NCBI RefSeq assembly: GCF_014269285.1
Contig: NZ_JACOAF010000041.1
Location: 124,001-188,000, forward strand
Reading direction: 5' to 3'
Length of the DNA: 64,000 nucleotides
From: Rufibacter sediminis
Lineage (GTDB): Bacteria; Bacteroidota; Bacteroidia; Cytophagales; Hymenobacteraceae
Shown: positions 25,675-33,874 of the stretch, piece by piece
How positions within the stretch are numbered: the first letter of the stretch is position 1
Layout: every line of letters begins with the position of its first letter
The notes under the pieces: generated by a model
Told to the model about the DNA's origin: nothing
Database searches by the model: none
What the model saw: the letters and a program-made list of their open reading frames with translations, nothing else
Position numbers and translations under genes: made by a program

Positions 25675-25722
25675 GCGAGTCTGGAGACTCGCTTCATCCC
25701 ACGGCACGAGTCTGGAGACTCG
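25675..25722. repeat. Two copies of the palindrome GAGTCTGGAGACTC
   Basis: GCGAGTCTGGAGACTCGC at 25675-25692 and CGAGTCTGGAGACTCG at 25707-25722, each a 7- to 8-bp stem with only GG in the middle. Confidence 0.75.
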
Positions 25723-25728
25723 CGCCAG

Positions 25729-25770
25729 CGTTTTTTTTGGTGTTTTTTTTAGAAAACAGACCGAAAACGC
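25729..25770. repeat. GTTTT palindrome copy
   Basis: Arms CGTTTTTTTTGGTGTTTTT and AGAAAACAGACCGAAAACGC; the left arm is T-rich. Confidence 0.55.
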
Positions 25771-25831
25771 GGGCATGTGGAATTAAGAATCAGTAACCTG
25801 TAATCAGTCATGAACACTACTTAACGCCACC

Positions 25832-25893
25832 TAACCATCAACAACTAACCATCAGCAATCAACAAAGAACAATCAACAATCAGCCATCAATTA
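25832..25893. repeat. Word-repeat tract at the aldo/keto reductase 3' end
   Basis: Repeated words ACCATCA, AACAATCAAC and AATCAGC run up to and include the TAA stop (25891-25893, minus). They resemble the arms of module A next to tilS. Confidence 0.65.
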
Positions 25894-26886
25894 GCCGGGC
25901 AGTTGCAGTTTGTTCAGCTCATCGGTGATGAAAGAGAGTTCGTCTTGGCTGAGTTGCACGTCCATGGCTTTGGCGTTCTGGATGGTTTGCTCGGCGTTGC
26001 GGGCTCCCACCAGCGCGATGGTGATGCCGGGCTGCGCGATGGTCCAACGGAGCACCAATTGGCCGAGGGTGGCGTTCTTGTCATCGGCCAGCGGCTTGAT
26101 CTTGTCCAGGAAGGCGTTTACTTTCACCAGGTTCTCGGGTTGGTAAACGGGTAGGCTGGCGCGGTGATCTCCTTCGTTGAAGTGGTGGCCGGGTTTAATT
26201 TTGCCGGTGAGTAAGCCGCGTTCCAGCGGGCTGTAGGCCAAGATGGAGATGTTCTGCTCCAAGCTGTGCGGTACCACATCAGCTTCAATGTCGCGGTGCA
26301 CCATGCTGTAGGGCACCTGGTTGGAAGCCAGCGTAAGGTACTTTTCGGCTTCCTGCATCTGGGCCACGTTGTAGTTGCTGACCCCGGCCTGCCGGATTTT
26401 GCCTTGTTTTATTAATTCTGCAACGGTTTCCATCGTCTCCTGAATGGGCGTGGTGGTGTCTGGCCAGTGGATTTGGTAAAGGTCAATGTAATCGGTGCCC
26501 AGGCGGCGGAGGCTGTCTTCGCATTCTTTGATGATGCTCTCGCGACCCGCGTATTTGTAGACATCGATGTCCTTGCCTTGGTTGTCCTGGCTGTGCATGG
26601 CGAAATCGCCTTTGGCCAGGTCCCAGCGCATGCCGTATTTGGTGAGAATCTGCACTTTGTCGCGCGGAATGCCTTTGATGGCCTCGCCCACAATCTCTTC
26701 GCTCAAACCTTGCCCGTAGATGGGCGCGGTGTCAATGGAGGTCATGCCGTGGTCATAGGCCGCCTTGATGGCGTCTACGGCTTCCTGACGCTCGGTTCCG
26801 CCCCACATCCAGCCGCCGGCTGCCCAGGCGCCAAACGTCAACACCGATACTTCCAGGTCTGAGGTTCCTATTTTTCTGTATTCCAT
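25891..26886 (-). CDS. Aldo/keto reductase
   Basis: 331 residues from the ATG at 26886, which gives the standard start MEYRKIGTSDLEVSVLTFGA; a 26-residue upstream extension is rejected. Catalytic residues of the (beta/alpha)8 reductase are visible: DTAPIYG (Asp/Tyr near 56-61), LTKYG (Lys near 87) and QIHWPD (His near 132). The closest type in memory is the YghZ/YajO-like NADPH-dependent reductases that act on aldehydes. The natural substrate cannot be read. It diverges from the SDR gene. Confidence 0.92.
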   Translation of the reverse strand: MEYRKIGTSDLEVSVLTFGAWAAGGWMWGGTERQEAVDAIKAAYDHGMTSIDTAPIYGQGLSEEIVGEAIKGIPRDKVQILTKYGMRWDLAKGDFAMHSQDNQGKDIDVYKYAGRESIIKECEDSLRRLGTDYIDLYQIHWPDTTTPIQETMETVAELIKQGKIRQAGVSNYNVAQMQEAEKYLTLASNQVPYSMVHRDIEADVVPHSLEQNISILAYSPLERGLLTGKIKPGHHFNEGDHRASLPVYQPENLVKVNAFLDKIKPLADDKNATLGQLVLRWTIAQPGITIALVGARNAEQTIQNAKAMDVQLSQDELSFITDELNKLQLPG

Positions 26887-27139
26887 TTTTCTTGTCGTTA
26901 AAGATAAAGTCAGAGGGTAAGCTTCTCTGGCGAGAAACGAACCTCCTGTATGTACGAAACCCAAAGAAAAGGATTGAGTTCAGTTGGAAGAAGATGGCGG
27001 TGGTAGTGTTGAGGATACCAAGCTGAAGTAGGGGAATTTACGACGGGAGCATGTAGAATCGTCATCTTACCCAAAGGACATCCGTAGAACAAAAGCGAGG
27101 TGGGTAGTAGGGCGAAACGTATTCTTGAAAGTTACTTAC

Positions 27140-28135
27140 ATGGAGAAAGAACAGATAAAACCATTCGCCGGAAAGGTGGTGGTGATTACGGGGGCCTCCA
27201 GCGGCATAGGCAAAGCCACGGCAATGGCCTTGGCCAAACAAGGAGCCTCGCTGGTGCTGGCCGCCCGCAGAGCCGAGATCCTGGAGCAGGTAGCCACCGA
27301 CTGCATCCAATTAGGCGGCCAGGCCGTGGCCGTGACCACTGATGTCACTCAGGAACACAGTCTGCTTGCTTTGGCGGAAGCAGCGCTGGCTTTCGGGAGA
27401 AAAATTGATGTCTGGATCAACAATGCCGGTGCCGGAGCTCTGGGTGCTTACGACGAGACACCCATGGCGGCGCACGAGCAGGTCATCCAGATTAACCTGT
27501 TGGGCCACATGCGCGGGTCGTACGCGGTGTTGCCCATCTTCAAGCTGCAAGGCTACGGACACCTGATCAATACCATCTCGTTGGGGGCCTTCGCGCCCAT
27601 GCCGTACGCCGTAGCCTATTCGGCGAGTAAATACGGGTTGAGGGGCTTTTCAGAAGCGCTTCGCGCCGAGCTGACCCAGTTTCCCGGCATCCAGATCAGC
27701 GACGTGTTCCCGGCGTTTATTGACACCCCGGGTTTTCAGCACGCCGGAAATTACATCGGGAAAAAGATAAAGCCCGCGCCGCCGGTGTATGAGCCGCAAC
27801 TGGTGGCCGAGGCGATGGTGTCTTTGGTCCGGAAACCCAAACCCGGCGTAATGGTAGGCAGCTTCGGGTACCTGGCGCGGTTTTCCAATGCGCTCTTCCC
27901 CGGCTCCACTCGGAAATTCGCGGCGCGCATGATGGAGCAGTACTTTGAACAGGCCGACTCGGTGCCCCTCACGGACGGAAGTCTGTTTCAGCCGTCTAGG
28001 GTGGGAACAGACGTCTCGGGTGGCTGGCGGGAGCCTTCCTCCGGGAAAAGCAAAGGTACCGCCGCAGCCTTGCTGGTGGCGGGAATTGCCTCGGTGCTGT
28101 TCTACTTCAGCAGAAGAGGAGCGAGGCTGAGGTAA
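27140..28135 (+). CDS. SDR family oxidoreductase with C-terminal membrane segment
   Basis: 331 residues from the ATG at 27140. NAD(P)-binding TGASSGIG is at residues 17-24, NNAGAG near 95 and catalytic YSASKYG near 160. After the SDR core, which ends around 255, a linker leads to a C-terminal hydrophobic helix (ALLVAGIASVLFYFS) followed by RRGARLR, so the enzyme is probably membrane-anchored with the catalytic domain in the cytoplasm. The substrate is unknown. It is divergent from the aldo/keto reductase gene. Confidence 0.9.
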   Translation: MEKEQIKPFAGKVVVITGASSGIGKATAMALAKQGASLVLAARRAEILEQVATDCIQLGGQAVAVTTDVTQEHSLLALAEAALAFGRKIDVWINNAGAGALGAYDETPMAAHEQVIQINLLGHMRGSYAVLPIFKLQGYGHLINTISLGAFAPMPYAVAYSASKYGLRGFSEALRAELTQFPGIQISDVFPAFIDTPGFQHAGNYIGKKIKPAPPVYEPQLVAEAMVSLVRKPKPGVMVGSFGYLARFSNALFPGSTRKFAARMMEQYFEQADSVPLTDGSLFQPSRVGTDVSGGWREPSSGKSKGTAAALLVAGIASVLFYFSRRGARLR

Positions 28136-28139
28136 CATT

Positions 28140-28179
28140 CCGTTTTAAGGCGCTTTTTTCGTTTTTGGCCCCGAAACGG
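28140..28179. repeat. GTTTT palindrome copy
   Basis: Arms CCGTTTTAAGGCGCTTTTTT and TTTTTGGCCCCGAAACGG, five bases after the SDR stop. Confidence 0.7.
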
Positions 28180-28267
28180 AAGCGCGGACTGAAAACCGAT
28201 GGCTGGAAAAGATAATCCTTCGGGCGCTTTCGCCGTTAAAGACACAAACACTTCCCCCACACAAACT

Positions 28268-28735
28268 ATGAAATGTGAACTAAGCCTCGTCTTCGAGGAA
28301 AACGATGGAACCCTCCGCTGGATTTTCAACATCCTGATTTACGCCCACCAGATTAGTGAGCCGCAGGTGCGCAAGCTGCTGCAACCTACTCTAAAAGAGT
28401 TTCTGCACAAACGCAGTTACCAGGAAGTAATCCGGCTAGCCGAGACCGATATTGACGAGGGCGATTTCGTGCGTGATTACCTCAAGCAGAACCTGATCAA
28501 GTTCAACGCCTCGCAGGTGCGGGTGAAAGGGGAGAAGATCAAATCCATCTGCTTCACCATTGAACAGGCGGGCCACATGCAGGCCTCCGCCGATCCGGAA
28601 TCGGTTGACCCCGAGGTGCTGGCCTTGTTTGAGGGCCACGAACTGAAACTGAAGCAAATCAACCACTGCGCCATTGAAGCCCTGAAACAGGCCGGGGCCA
28701 AAGGGGTACAGATTGAGAAGTTCAGCCACGAGTAA
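28268..28735 (+). CDS. Hypothetical protein, function not recognised
   Basis: 155 residues from the ATG at 28268 (MKCELSLVFEENDGTLRW); an earlier in-frame ATG at 28199 would add 23 polar residues. The sequence is soluble, charged and mixed alpha/beta (VRKLLQPTLKEFLHKRSYQE, DIDEGDFVRDYLKQNL). It has no signal peptide, cysteine cluster or nucleotide-binding motif. Codon use matches the neighbours, so it looks like a real resident gene. A word-repeat tract (GATGTG words) begins right after its stop codon. Confidence 0.65.
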   Translation: MKCELSLVFEENDGTLRWIFNILIYAHQISEPQVRKLLQPTLKEFLHKRSYQEVIRLAETDIDEGDFVRDYLKQNLIKFNASQVRVKGEKIKSICFTIEQAGHMQASADPESVDPEVLALFEGHELKLKQINHCAIEALKQAGAKGVQIEKFSHE

Positions 28736-28790
28736 GATTGGGAGATGTGAAGATGTGAGGATTTGAAAATGCAGGGATGTGGAAATTTGT
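28736..28790. repeat. Word-repeat tract (GATGTG/GATTTG type)
   Basis: Successive words GGAGATGTGAAGATGTGAGG, ATTTGAAAATG and GGGATGTGG follow the stop codon of the hypothetical gene. No inverted partner is visible on the other side. Confidence 0.5.
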
Positions 28791-28814
28791 AGCGAATGCA
28801 TAGATCTGCCTTAA

Positions 28815-28856
28815 AATGTTTTCGGCCTGTTTTTGTGAAAACAGGCCGAAAACGTT
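28815..28856. repeat. GTTTT palindrome, best-paired copy
   Basis: GTTTTCGGCCTGTTTT and AAAACAGGCCGAAAAC pair perfectly over 16 bp. Taken as the type example of the family (left arm GTTTT + AGGGC-like core + GTTTT; right arm AAAA + GCC-core + AAAAC). Confidence 0.85.
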
Positions 28857-28904
28857 CGTATACGTTCTTCAATCATTCAGTCCCTCTCGCATTTACGCCA
28901 AAGA

Positions 28905-29975
28905 TTACGCCGCGGCCGCCATTTGGTGGGTAGCGCCATCGGTGAACAGGGGCTCCACCTGCTGGTGCAACCGGTCAGTCACGAAGCCGCTGCGCAGGTG
29001 ATCAGGCAACTCGGCCACCACCTTGCGGTATTTCGCCAGCCCCATCGCCTGGGCCACATAACTCTCGTGCAGGCCGTTCATGTAGCTGACAATAGCCAGC
29101 AGGCACTCATGGAAGAGCTTGAAGTCAATCTCGGCCTCCACAAACCGGTCAATCTCTTTCTGGGTGGAGGAGATGCGCAACCGGCTTAACAGGTCAAACA
29201 ACGTGGTGTACCCCATGCGCCAGGTAATCTGCTGCCAGTGCTGCGCGGCCCACTTGTCCAGGATTTTCCCCGTCTTGCTGCTTCTGATGGCTGTGGCCGG
29301 ATTCTTCTGCACCTGCTGCCGGATGGCGTTGGCCGTCAGTTTGCGCGTGGTCCGCAAAAACTGCCCAATCTGCGCCTGCGCCTCAATCTCCTTGCCCGCA
29401 ATCTGCAAACCGGGTTTGTAGCCCGCCAGCGGCAAGCGGTGGATGCTGAAATCATTGTACGCCCCGGCCGCATAGAACCCGATGGCTCTGGGGTACGCAT
29501 TCTTCACCACCAACCGCCCCGACTCTCTTCTGATGGCCGCCTCGTTGTTGGTCTTGGTGCCCAGCGTGTACAGAAAAGCCTGCAATCCCGCGAAGATGGA
29601 ATAATACGCTTGCGGAAACGTCCAGTGCAGGGCGTTGCGCAAATACGTTTCATCCCCTAACTCAGCGGTGGCGCGCAAAGCATACTCAGTGCTCCAACTA
29701 TTGTGCAACGTTCTGGCAATGGCCTGCAGGTCCTGCTCGGAGAGATCGGCGGAATGCTGTCTGAAAAAGGCATTATTCCGCAGGCCGGCTTCTTCTGCGC
29801 TGTGGTTGATATGATAGTTGATCGCAAAAAAGTAGTTTAGGAATACCTGCGCCGGAATAGATTTCCGCCAGGCAGAATCCTGTGGTTTTTGCTCTTCCTG
29901 AAAGAGCGGAATCACATTTTCATCTAGTACCTTCTTCATATAGTTTAAACACCTTTCCAAAGGCAAGAGTTGCAT
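28905..29975 (-). CDS. Hypothetical protein, function not recognised
   Basis: 356 residues from the ATG at 29975; an ATG at 29939 (MKKVLDENVIPLFQEE) is also possible. The protein is largely helical and soluble. The stretch TFPQAYYSIFAGLQAFLYTL (near residues 119-138) has the look of a HEPN-like helix pair, but no RxxxxH motif is clear, so I do not assign that family. It ends with a small Ala-rich tail. It is convergent with the hypothetical gene at 28268, separated by a near-perfect GTTTT palindrome, and diverges from the large secreted EEP gene. Confidence 0.65.
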   Translation of the reverse strand: MQLLPLERCLNYMKKVLDENVIPLFQEEQKPQDSAWRKSIPAQVFLNYFFAINYHINHSAEEAGLRNNAFFRQHSADLSEQDLQAIARTLHNSWSTEYALRATAELGDETYLRNALHWTFPQAYYSIFAGLQAFLYTLGTKTNNEAAIRRESGRLVVKNAYPRAIGFYAAGAYNDFSIHRLPLAGYKPGLQIAGKEIEAQAQIGQFLRTTRKLTANAIRQQVQKNPATAIRSSKTGKILDKWAAQHWQQITWRMGYTTLFDLLSRLRISSTQKEIDRFVEAEIDFKLFHECLLAIVSYMNGLHESYVAQAMGLAKYRKVVAELPDHLRSGFVTDRLHQQVEPLFTDGATHQMAAAA

Positions 29976-30084
29976 TTATGCTAATTATTTTAGTTGTCGA
30001 TGCGGTTGATAGTCAGTTGTTTATAAAACAAATTCAAAAACATTAGCAAAGTTTCTGCTCGGCTTGACGCATGGAGTTTTGAAG

Positions 30085-30127
30085 CTGTTTTTGGGCCGTT
30101 TTGAAGAGAAGTTACCCAAAGTAAAAC
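30085..30127. repeat. GTTTT palindrome copy
   Basis: Arms CTGTTTTTGGGCCGTTTTG and AAGTTACCCAAAGTAAAAC. Confidence 0.6.
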
Positions 30128-30205
30128 CTTGTTCTACAGCCCCATAGCTGGGCTGGCTTAGCCGAAAGTTAATGTACTGGTAACATGCCAGCCGGGTTGA
30201 TTGGC

Positions 30206-30213
30206 TACTTTTG
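30206..30213 (+). promoter_or_regulatory. Candidate -7 box (TACTTTTG) for the secreted EEP gene
   Basis: TACTTTTG fits TANNTTTG and lies 85 bases before the ATG at 30299, leaving an AT-rich leader. A TTG occurs upstream, but the spacing is not diagnostic. Confidence 0.4.
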
Positions 30214-30298
30214 CGACAAGGTTCTTTTATGCTACAATCAGTTGTTAGTATATCGTTGGAATCCTATTTGTATAAGCAATCTAATCTCTTTCAGTTGT

Positions 30299-33200
30299 AT
30301 GTTTAAACCTCTACAAAAGCTAAGTATCCTTTTCGTTGCTGTTCTTTGGTTAGGAAGTAGCGGGAAAGCGCTAGGGCAGATATTCTCCGAGGATTTCGAT
30401 TATTCGGCCGGTTCAGAGTTGAAGGGCGCAAACGGATGGCGGCAAACGGGTACCGCCGCTTCGCCCACCATTCTAGTTTCCCCAACGGGCTTAAGTTATC
30501 CCGGTTCCCCGGCTTCCGGCGTAGGAAATGGAGCGCTGCTGAATGCCAACGGCGATGATGTGAACAAGGCCTTGCCCGTGACCTACGGAAGCGGAAAAAC
30601 CGTCTATGCTTCCTTTCTGTTGAATGTGGCCATTGCCCGTTCGGGAGATTACTTTCTGCATTTAGGAGCCAATCCCATCGGTTCCGGCTTTTTCGGTCGG
30701 GTATATGTGAAAAGTGCCGGAGCTGGTTTTCAGTTAGGGGTGAGTAAAGCGACCAACGCCAGTCCCTTGCCCGCCGCCACCTATGGTGAACCGGTGTTCG
30801 ACCTGAACACCACGTACCTGGTGGTGTTGAAGTACTCCATAGTGGAAGGAACAGGAAATGATGTAGCCGAGATTTTTGTCAACCCGGTGTTAGGCGGAGC
30901 AGAACCTTCCGTCCCGCTGGCGAAAGCCGAGATTACCAGTGCCGGTGAAGCCACCACCATTGGGTCAGTGGCTTTGCGTCAGGGTGGAGCCACTTCTGGG
31001 GCAAGTGTAACCGTAGACGGTATCAGGGTAAGCGATGCCTGGGCCGATGTTACCGCCGCCGCCCAGGCAGACATCACCCCACCCACCTTAGTTTCCACCA
31101 CCCCTGCAAACGGAGCTGCCAACGTAGAAACCATCACTGACCTCACGCTGAATTTCAATGAAGCCGTAGTAGCCGGAACCGGTAACGTGGTCCTTACATG
31201 GAATGAAGGAACCATGTCAAAAACATTAAGTGCCTCTGATGCCCAGCTAGAAGGTGCCACGGTGACTTTCAAAAATGTGGAGCTGCTACCAGGTACAACC
31301 TATGCCCTTCGCATTGACAATGCGGCTTTTAAAGATGCTGCCGGTAATTCCTATGCCGGTTTAACCGGAAACGGAGTGTCTTTTTCCACTGCCGCGGTGG
31401 CCACGCCGGTGCTTACTTCTTCTACAGAAGCAATTGCGTTTCCGTTTACGGCTTTGGGCAAGAGCAGCATCTTGTCGTATGAGCTTTCCGGGTCAAATCT
31501 GGCGGAAAGCACCACGGTAACGGTTACCGGGCCTTTCCAGATTTCCAAAACCAATGCAAACTTCAGTTCGGCTTCTCTGACCTTTACTTCTGCTGAACTG
31601 GCCACTGCCCAAAAAGTGTACGTGCGCTTTTCACCCACCCAAGCCGGCAGTGTTACTGGTTCTATCACCAACACCACGGCCGGTGCTCAGTCCCTAGCAA
31701 TCCCCCTGAGCGGGGTGAGTGCAGACCCGTACAACCAGAACTTCAATGACCCGGCCTTCCTGACCAACAGCGGTTGGACCAGATTTAGTGTAACTGGGGC
31801 GCAGGTGTGGGCCAGCACCAATTTCGGGCGCGATTGCCTAACCGGATGCAATGCCGCTACCCCCAACAAAGCCGTTCAGATCAATGGATTTGCCGGAGGA
31901 GTGAGTGTTCCAAACGAAGACTGGTTGATCTCTCCGGAGCTGGATCTGACTTCTTTCACCAACATGGCTGTTTTAGACTTCTGGACCATCTCTGCTTTTG
32001 CGGGTGACCAACTGAAGTTGATGTATTCAACGGACTTCACCGGAACCGGGAACCCCAATGCCGCAAACTGGCTGGAGATTCCTGGCGTTTTCCCGGCAGC
32101 TAACAGTAACCTTTGGACCTTGTCTCAGGGAATAGAGTTGCCTAAAACTGCCAAATACGTTGCCTTCGTGTACACCACCGCCTCGGGTGCCTCCCGCTGG
32201 ACCGTGGATGATGTCAGAATCCAGGACCTGAGTAGCTTCCATACCATTCCCGCCGCCACCCTTTCTTTCGGCGAAGCGGCGAGTGGCACTACATCTGCTG
32301 CGCAGACCTTCACCTTCAGAGCCGTTGGGTACGGCAGCGTGACCCTTACCGCCTCCGCCGGTTTTGAGCTCTCGGCTGATAACGGAGGCACGTTTGCTTC
32401 CTCCGTGACTCTTCCGGAAACGGAGACCGCGGCCGCCGCTGGCAAAGCTATTCAGGTGCGTTTTGCGCCTGTTTCCAGACAATTGAAGGTAGAGGGAGCG
32501 GTAACTTTCACCAGCGCTGGGTTAAATGTGAGCACTATCCAACTGCTAGGTTCTTCTTACCTGAAGGCAGAGACCTTTGACATCGCCACCTACAACATGG
32601 AGTTCTTCGGAAACGGAAACCAGATTGGCACTGGCTTTGGCCCGGCCAATGCTCTCCTGCAAATCGCCAACGCCACCACTGTATTGAACCGTATGAACAT
32701 GGACATCATTGGGGTGGAGGAAATCAGTGATGAAACGGCCCTTGACCAGGTGATTGCCAACCTGCCGGCGGGGTATGCCAAGCGCATCTCTCCGGTGTAT
32801 TCGTATTCCATCAAGCCCAACTCGTCTACTGAGCCGTTCCCGGCCCAGAAGATAGGCTTCCTCTACAACACCGCCCATGTAACCCCGGTGGGCTTTAGAG
32901 TGATGTTTGAAGATCTGTACAGACAAGCGGTGGCAGGTACCACCACCCTCATCAATGATGATTTCTGGTCCTCGGGCAGGTTGCCGTACATGGGTATCTT
33001 TGATGTGCGGGCAGGGGGGATCACCAAGCGCATCCACGTGATCACCATCCACGCCAAATCAGGGTCAGCCACCTCAGACTTCAACCGGCGGGTAGCAGAC
33101 ATTCAGGTGTTGAAAGACACGTTGGATACTTACTACGCCAATCAGAATGTCATCTTGCTGGGTGACTTCAATGACAATGTGGTGGGTTCCATTAACGCTG

Positions 33201-33745
33201 GGGGCGTTTCAAGCTACAACTCTTTTGTAACAGACGTAGCAGATTACCAAGCCCTGACTTATCCGTTGGCCCAGGCCGGAGGCTTCTCGTTCCCGAGTTC
33301 CGGCAGCTTTCTGGACCATCTCATCATTTCCAATGAGTTAATGGATGAGTACCTGGAGCCTTCCACCACCATTGAAGATCCAAGAGGGTATGTGGCCAAC
33401 TATTCCAACACCACCTCAGACCACTTGCCGGTTTTCTCCCGTTTCGCTTTCACTTCAACAGACCCTGTCGGGACAAAAGAAGATGAAAAAGACAAGTTCA
33501 GAATCTATCCTAACCCCACCACAACCGGAAACGTGGTGTTGCAATTGCCGGTGTTAGCTCCCAAAGGCGTCTTGCAGTTAACGGTTTACAGTTTGCGCGG
33601 AGAGATAGTCCTGCAGACCTCGGGTAATGAGCAAACCATGAACCAGCAGCTTTCTGCGAAAATGTCTGCGGCAAACCCAGGCATGTACCTGGTGAAAATA
33701 CAGGCTGGGGACCGGGTGTACCAAGCCAGATTAATCAAAAAATAA
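30299..33745 (+). CDS. Secreted endonuclease/exonuclease/phosphatase-family protein with T9SS sorting domain
   Basis: 1148 residues from the ATG at 30299, which restores a proper signal peptide (FKPLQKLSILFVAVLWLGSS, cut after ALGQ). Domains in order: a LamG-like N-terminal part (25-240), a bacterial Ig/SbsA-like domain (about 258-360, PPTLVSTTPANGAANVE), a choice-of-anchor region (about 475-640, NQNFNDPAFLTNSGWTRF), and the EEP domain (about 757-1045) with TYNMEFFG, GDFNDN and SDHLPVFSRF. The C-terminus (IYPNPTTTGNVVL ... LVKIQAG) is a type A T9SS sorting signal. It probably acts as a cell-surface or secreted phosphodiesterase or nuclease. Confidence 0.9.
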   Translation: MFKPLQKLSILFVAVLWLGSSGKALGQIFSEDFDYSAGSELKGANGWRQTGTAASPTILVSPTGLSYPGSPASGVGNGALLNANGDDVNKALPVTYGSGKTVYASFLLNVAIARSGDYFLHLGANPIGSGFFGRVYVKSAGAGFQLGVSKATNASPLPAATYGEPVFDLNTTYLVVLKYSIVEGTGNDVAEIFVNPVLGGAEPSVPLAKAEITSAGEATTIGSVALRQGGATSGASVTVDGIRVSDAWADVTAAAQADITPPTLVSTTPANGAANVETITDLTLNFNEAVVAGTGNVVLTWNEGTMSKTLSASDAQLEGATVTFKNVELLPGTTYALRIDNAAFKDAAGNSYAGLTGNGVSFSTAAVATPVLTSSTEAIAFPFTALGKSSILSYELSGSNLAESTTVTVTGPFQISKTNANFSSASLTFTSAELATAQKVYVRFSPTQAGSVTGSITNTTAGAQSLAIPLSGVSADPYNQNFNDPAFLTNSGWTRFSVTGAQVWASTNFGRDCLTGCNAATPNKAVQINGFAGGVSVPNEDWLISPELDLTSFTNMAVLDFWTISAFAGDQLKLMYSTDFTGTGNPNAANWLEIPGVFPAANSNLWTLSQGIELPKTAKYVAFVYTTASGASRWTVDDVRIQDLSSFHTIPAATLSFGEAASGTTSAAQTFTFRAVGYGSVTLTASAGFELSADNGGTFASSVTLPETETAAAAGKAIQVRFAPVSRQLKVEGAVTFTSAGLNVSTIQLLGSSYLKAETFDIATYNMEFFGNGNQIGTGFGPANALLQIANATTVLNRMNMDIIGVEEISDETALDQVIANLPAGYAKRISPVYSYSIKPNSSTEPFPAQKIGFLYNTAHVTPVGFRVMFEDLYRQAVAGTTTLINDDFWSSGRLPYMGIFDVRAGGITKRIHVITIHAKSGSATSDFNRRVADIQVLKDTLDTYYANQNVILLGDFNDNVVGSINAGGVSSYNSFVTDVADYQALTYPLAQAGGFSFPSSGSFLDHLIISNELMDEYLEPSTTIEDPRGYVANYSNTTSDHLPVFSRFAFTSTDPVGTKEDEKDKFRIYPNPTTTGNVVLQLPVLAPKGVLQLTVYSLRGEIVLQTSGNEQTMNQQLSAKMSAANPGMYLVKIQAGDRVYQARLIKK

Positions 33746-33762
33746 GCCTTCATCCTTCCTTG

Positions 33763-33796
33763 AAAGCCTGCCAGAGAAATCTGGCGGGCTTTTTTT
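33763..33796 (+). terminator. Terminator hairpin after the secreted EEP gene
   Basis: AAAGCCTGCCAGA and TCTGGCGGGCTT, loop GAAA, followed by a run of seven or more T. Confidence 0.85.
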
Positions 33797-33835
33797 ATGC
33801 CGATATATTTCTTTACTTACTGCCTTGTAGAAATC

Positions 33836-33873
33836 CGTTTATTGGCCGTTTTAGCCAAATCCCTCCCAAAACC
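33836..33873. repeat. GTTTT palindrome copy just before the ggt ATG
   Basis: Arms CGTTTATTGGCCGTTTTAG and AAATCCCTCCCAAAACC; ends one base before the start codon. Confidence 0.6.
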
Positions 33874-33874
33874 C

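Larger units (their letters stand above)
25347..25890. other. Repeat-rich gene-free stretch between lysS and the aldo/keto reductase
   Basis: 544 bases that hold two GTTTT palindromes (25506-25547 and 25729-25770), copy 3 of the 66-bp palindrome, two GAGTCTGGAGACTC palindromes and a word-repeat tract. Nearly half of it is recognisable repeat; no gene is visible. Confidence 0.65.
29976..30298. other. Intergenic region before the secreted EEP gene
   Basis: Contains a GTTTT palindrome (30085-30127) and a candidate promoter (30206-30213). The rest is AT-rich with no gene. Confidence 0.55.
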
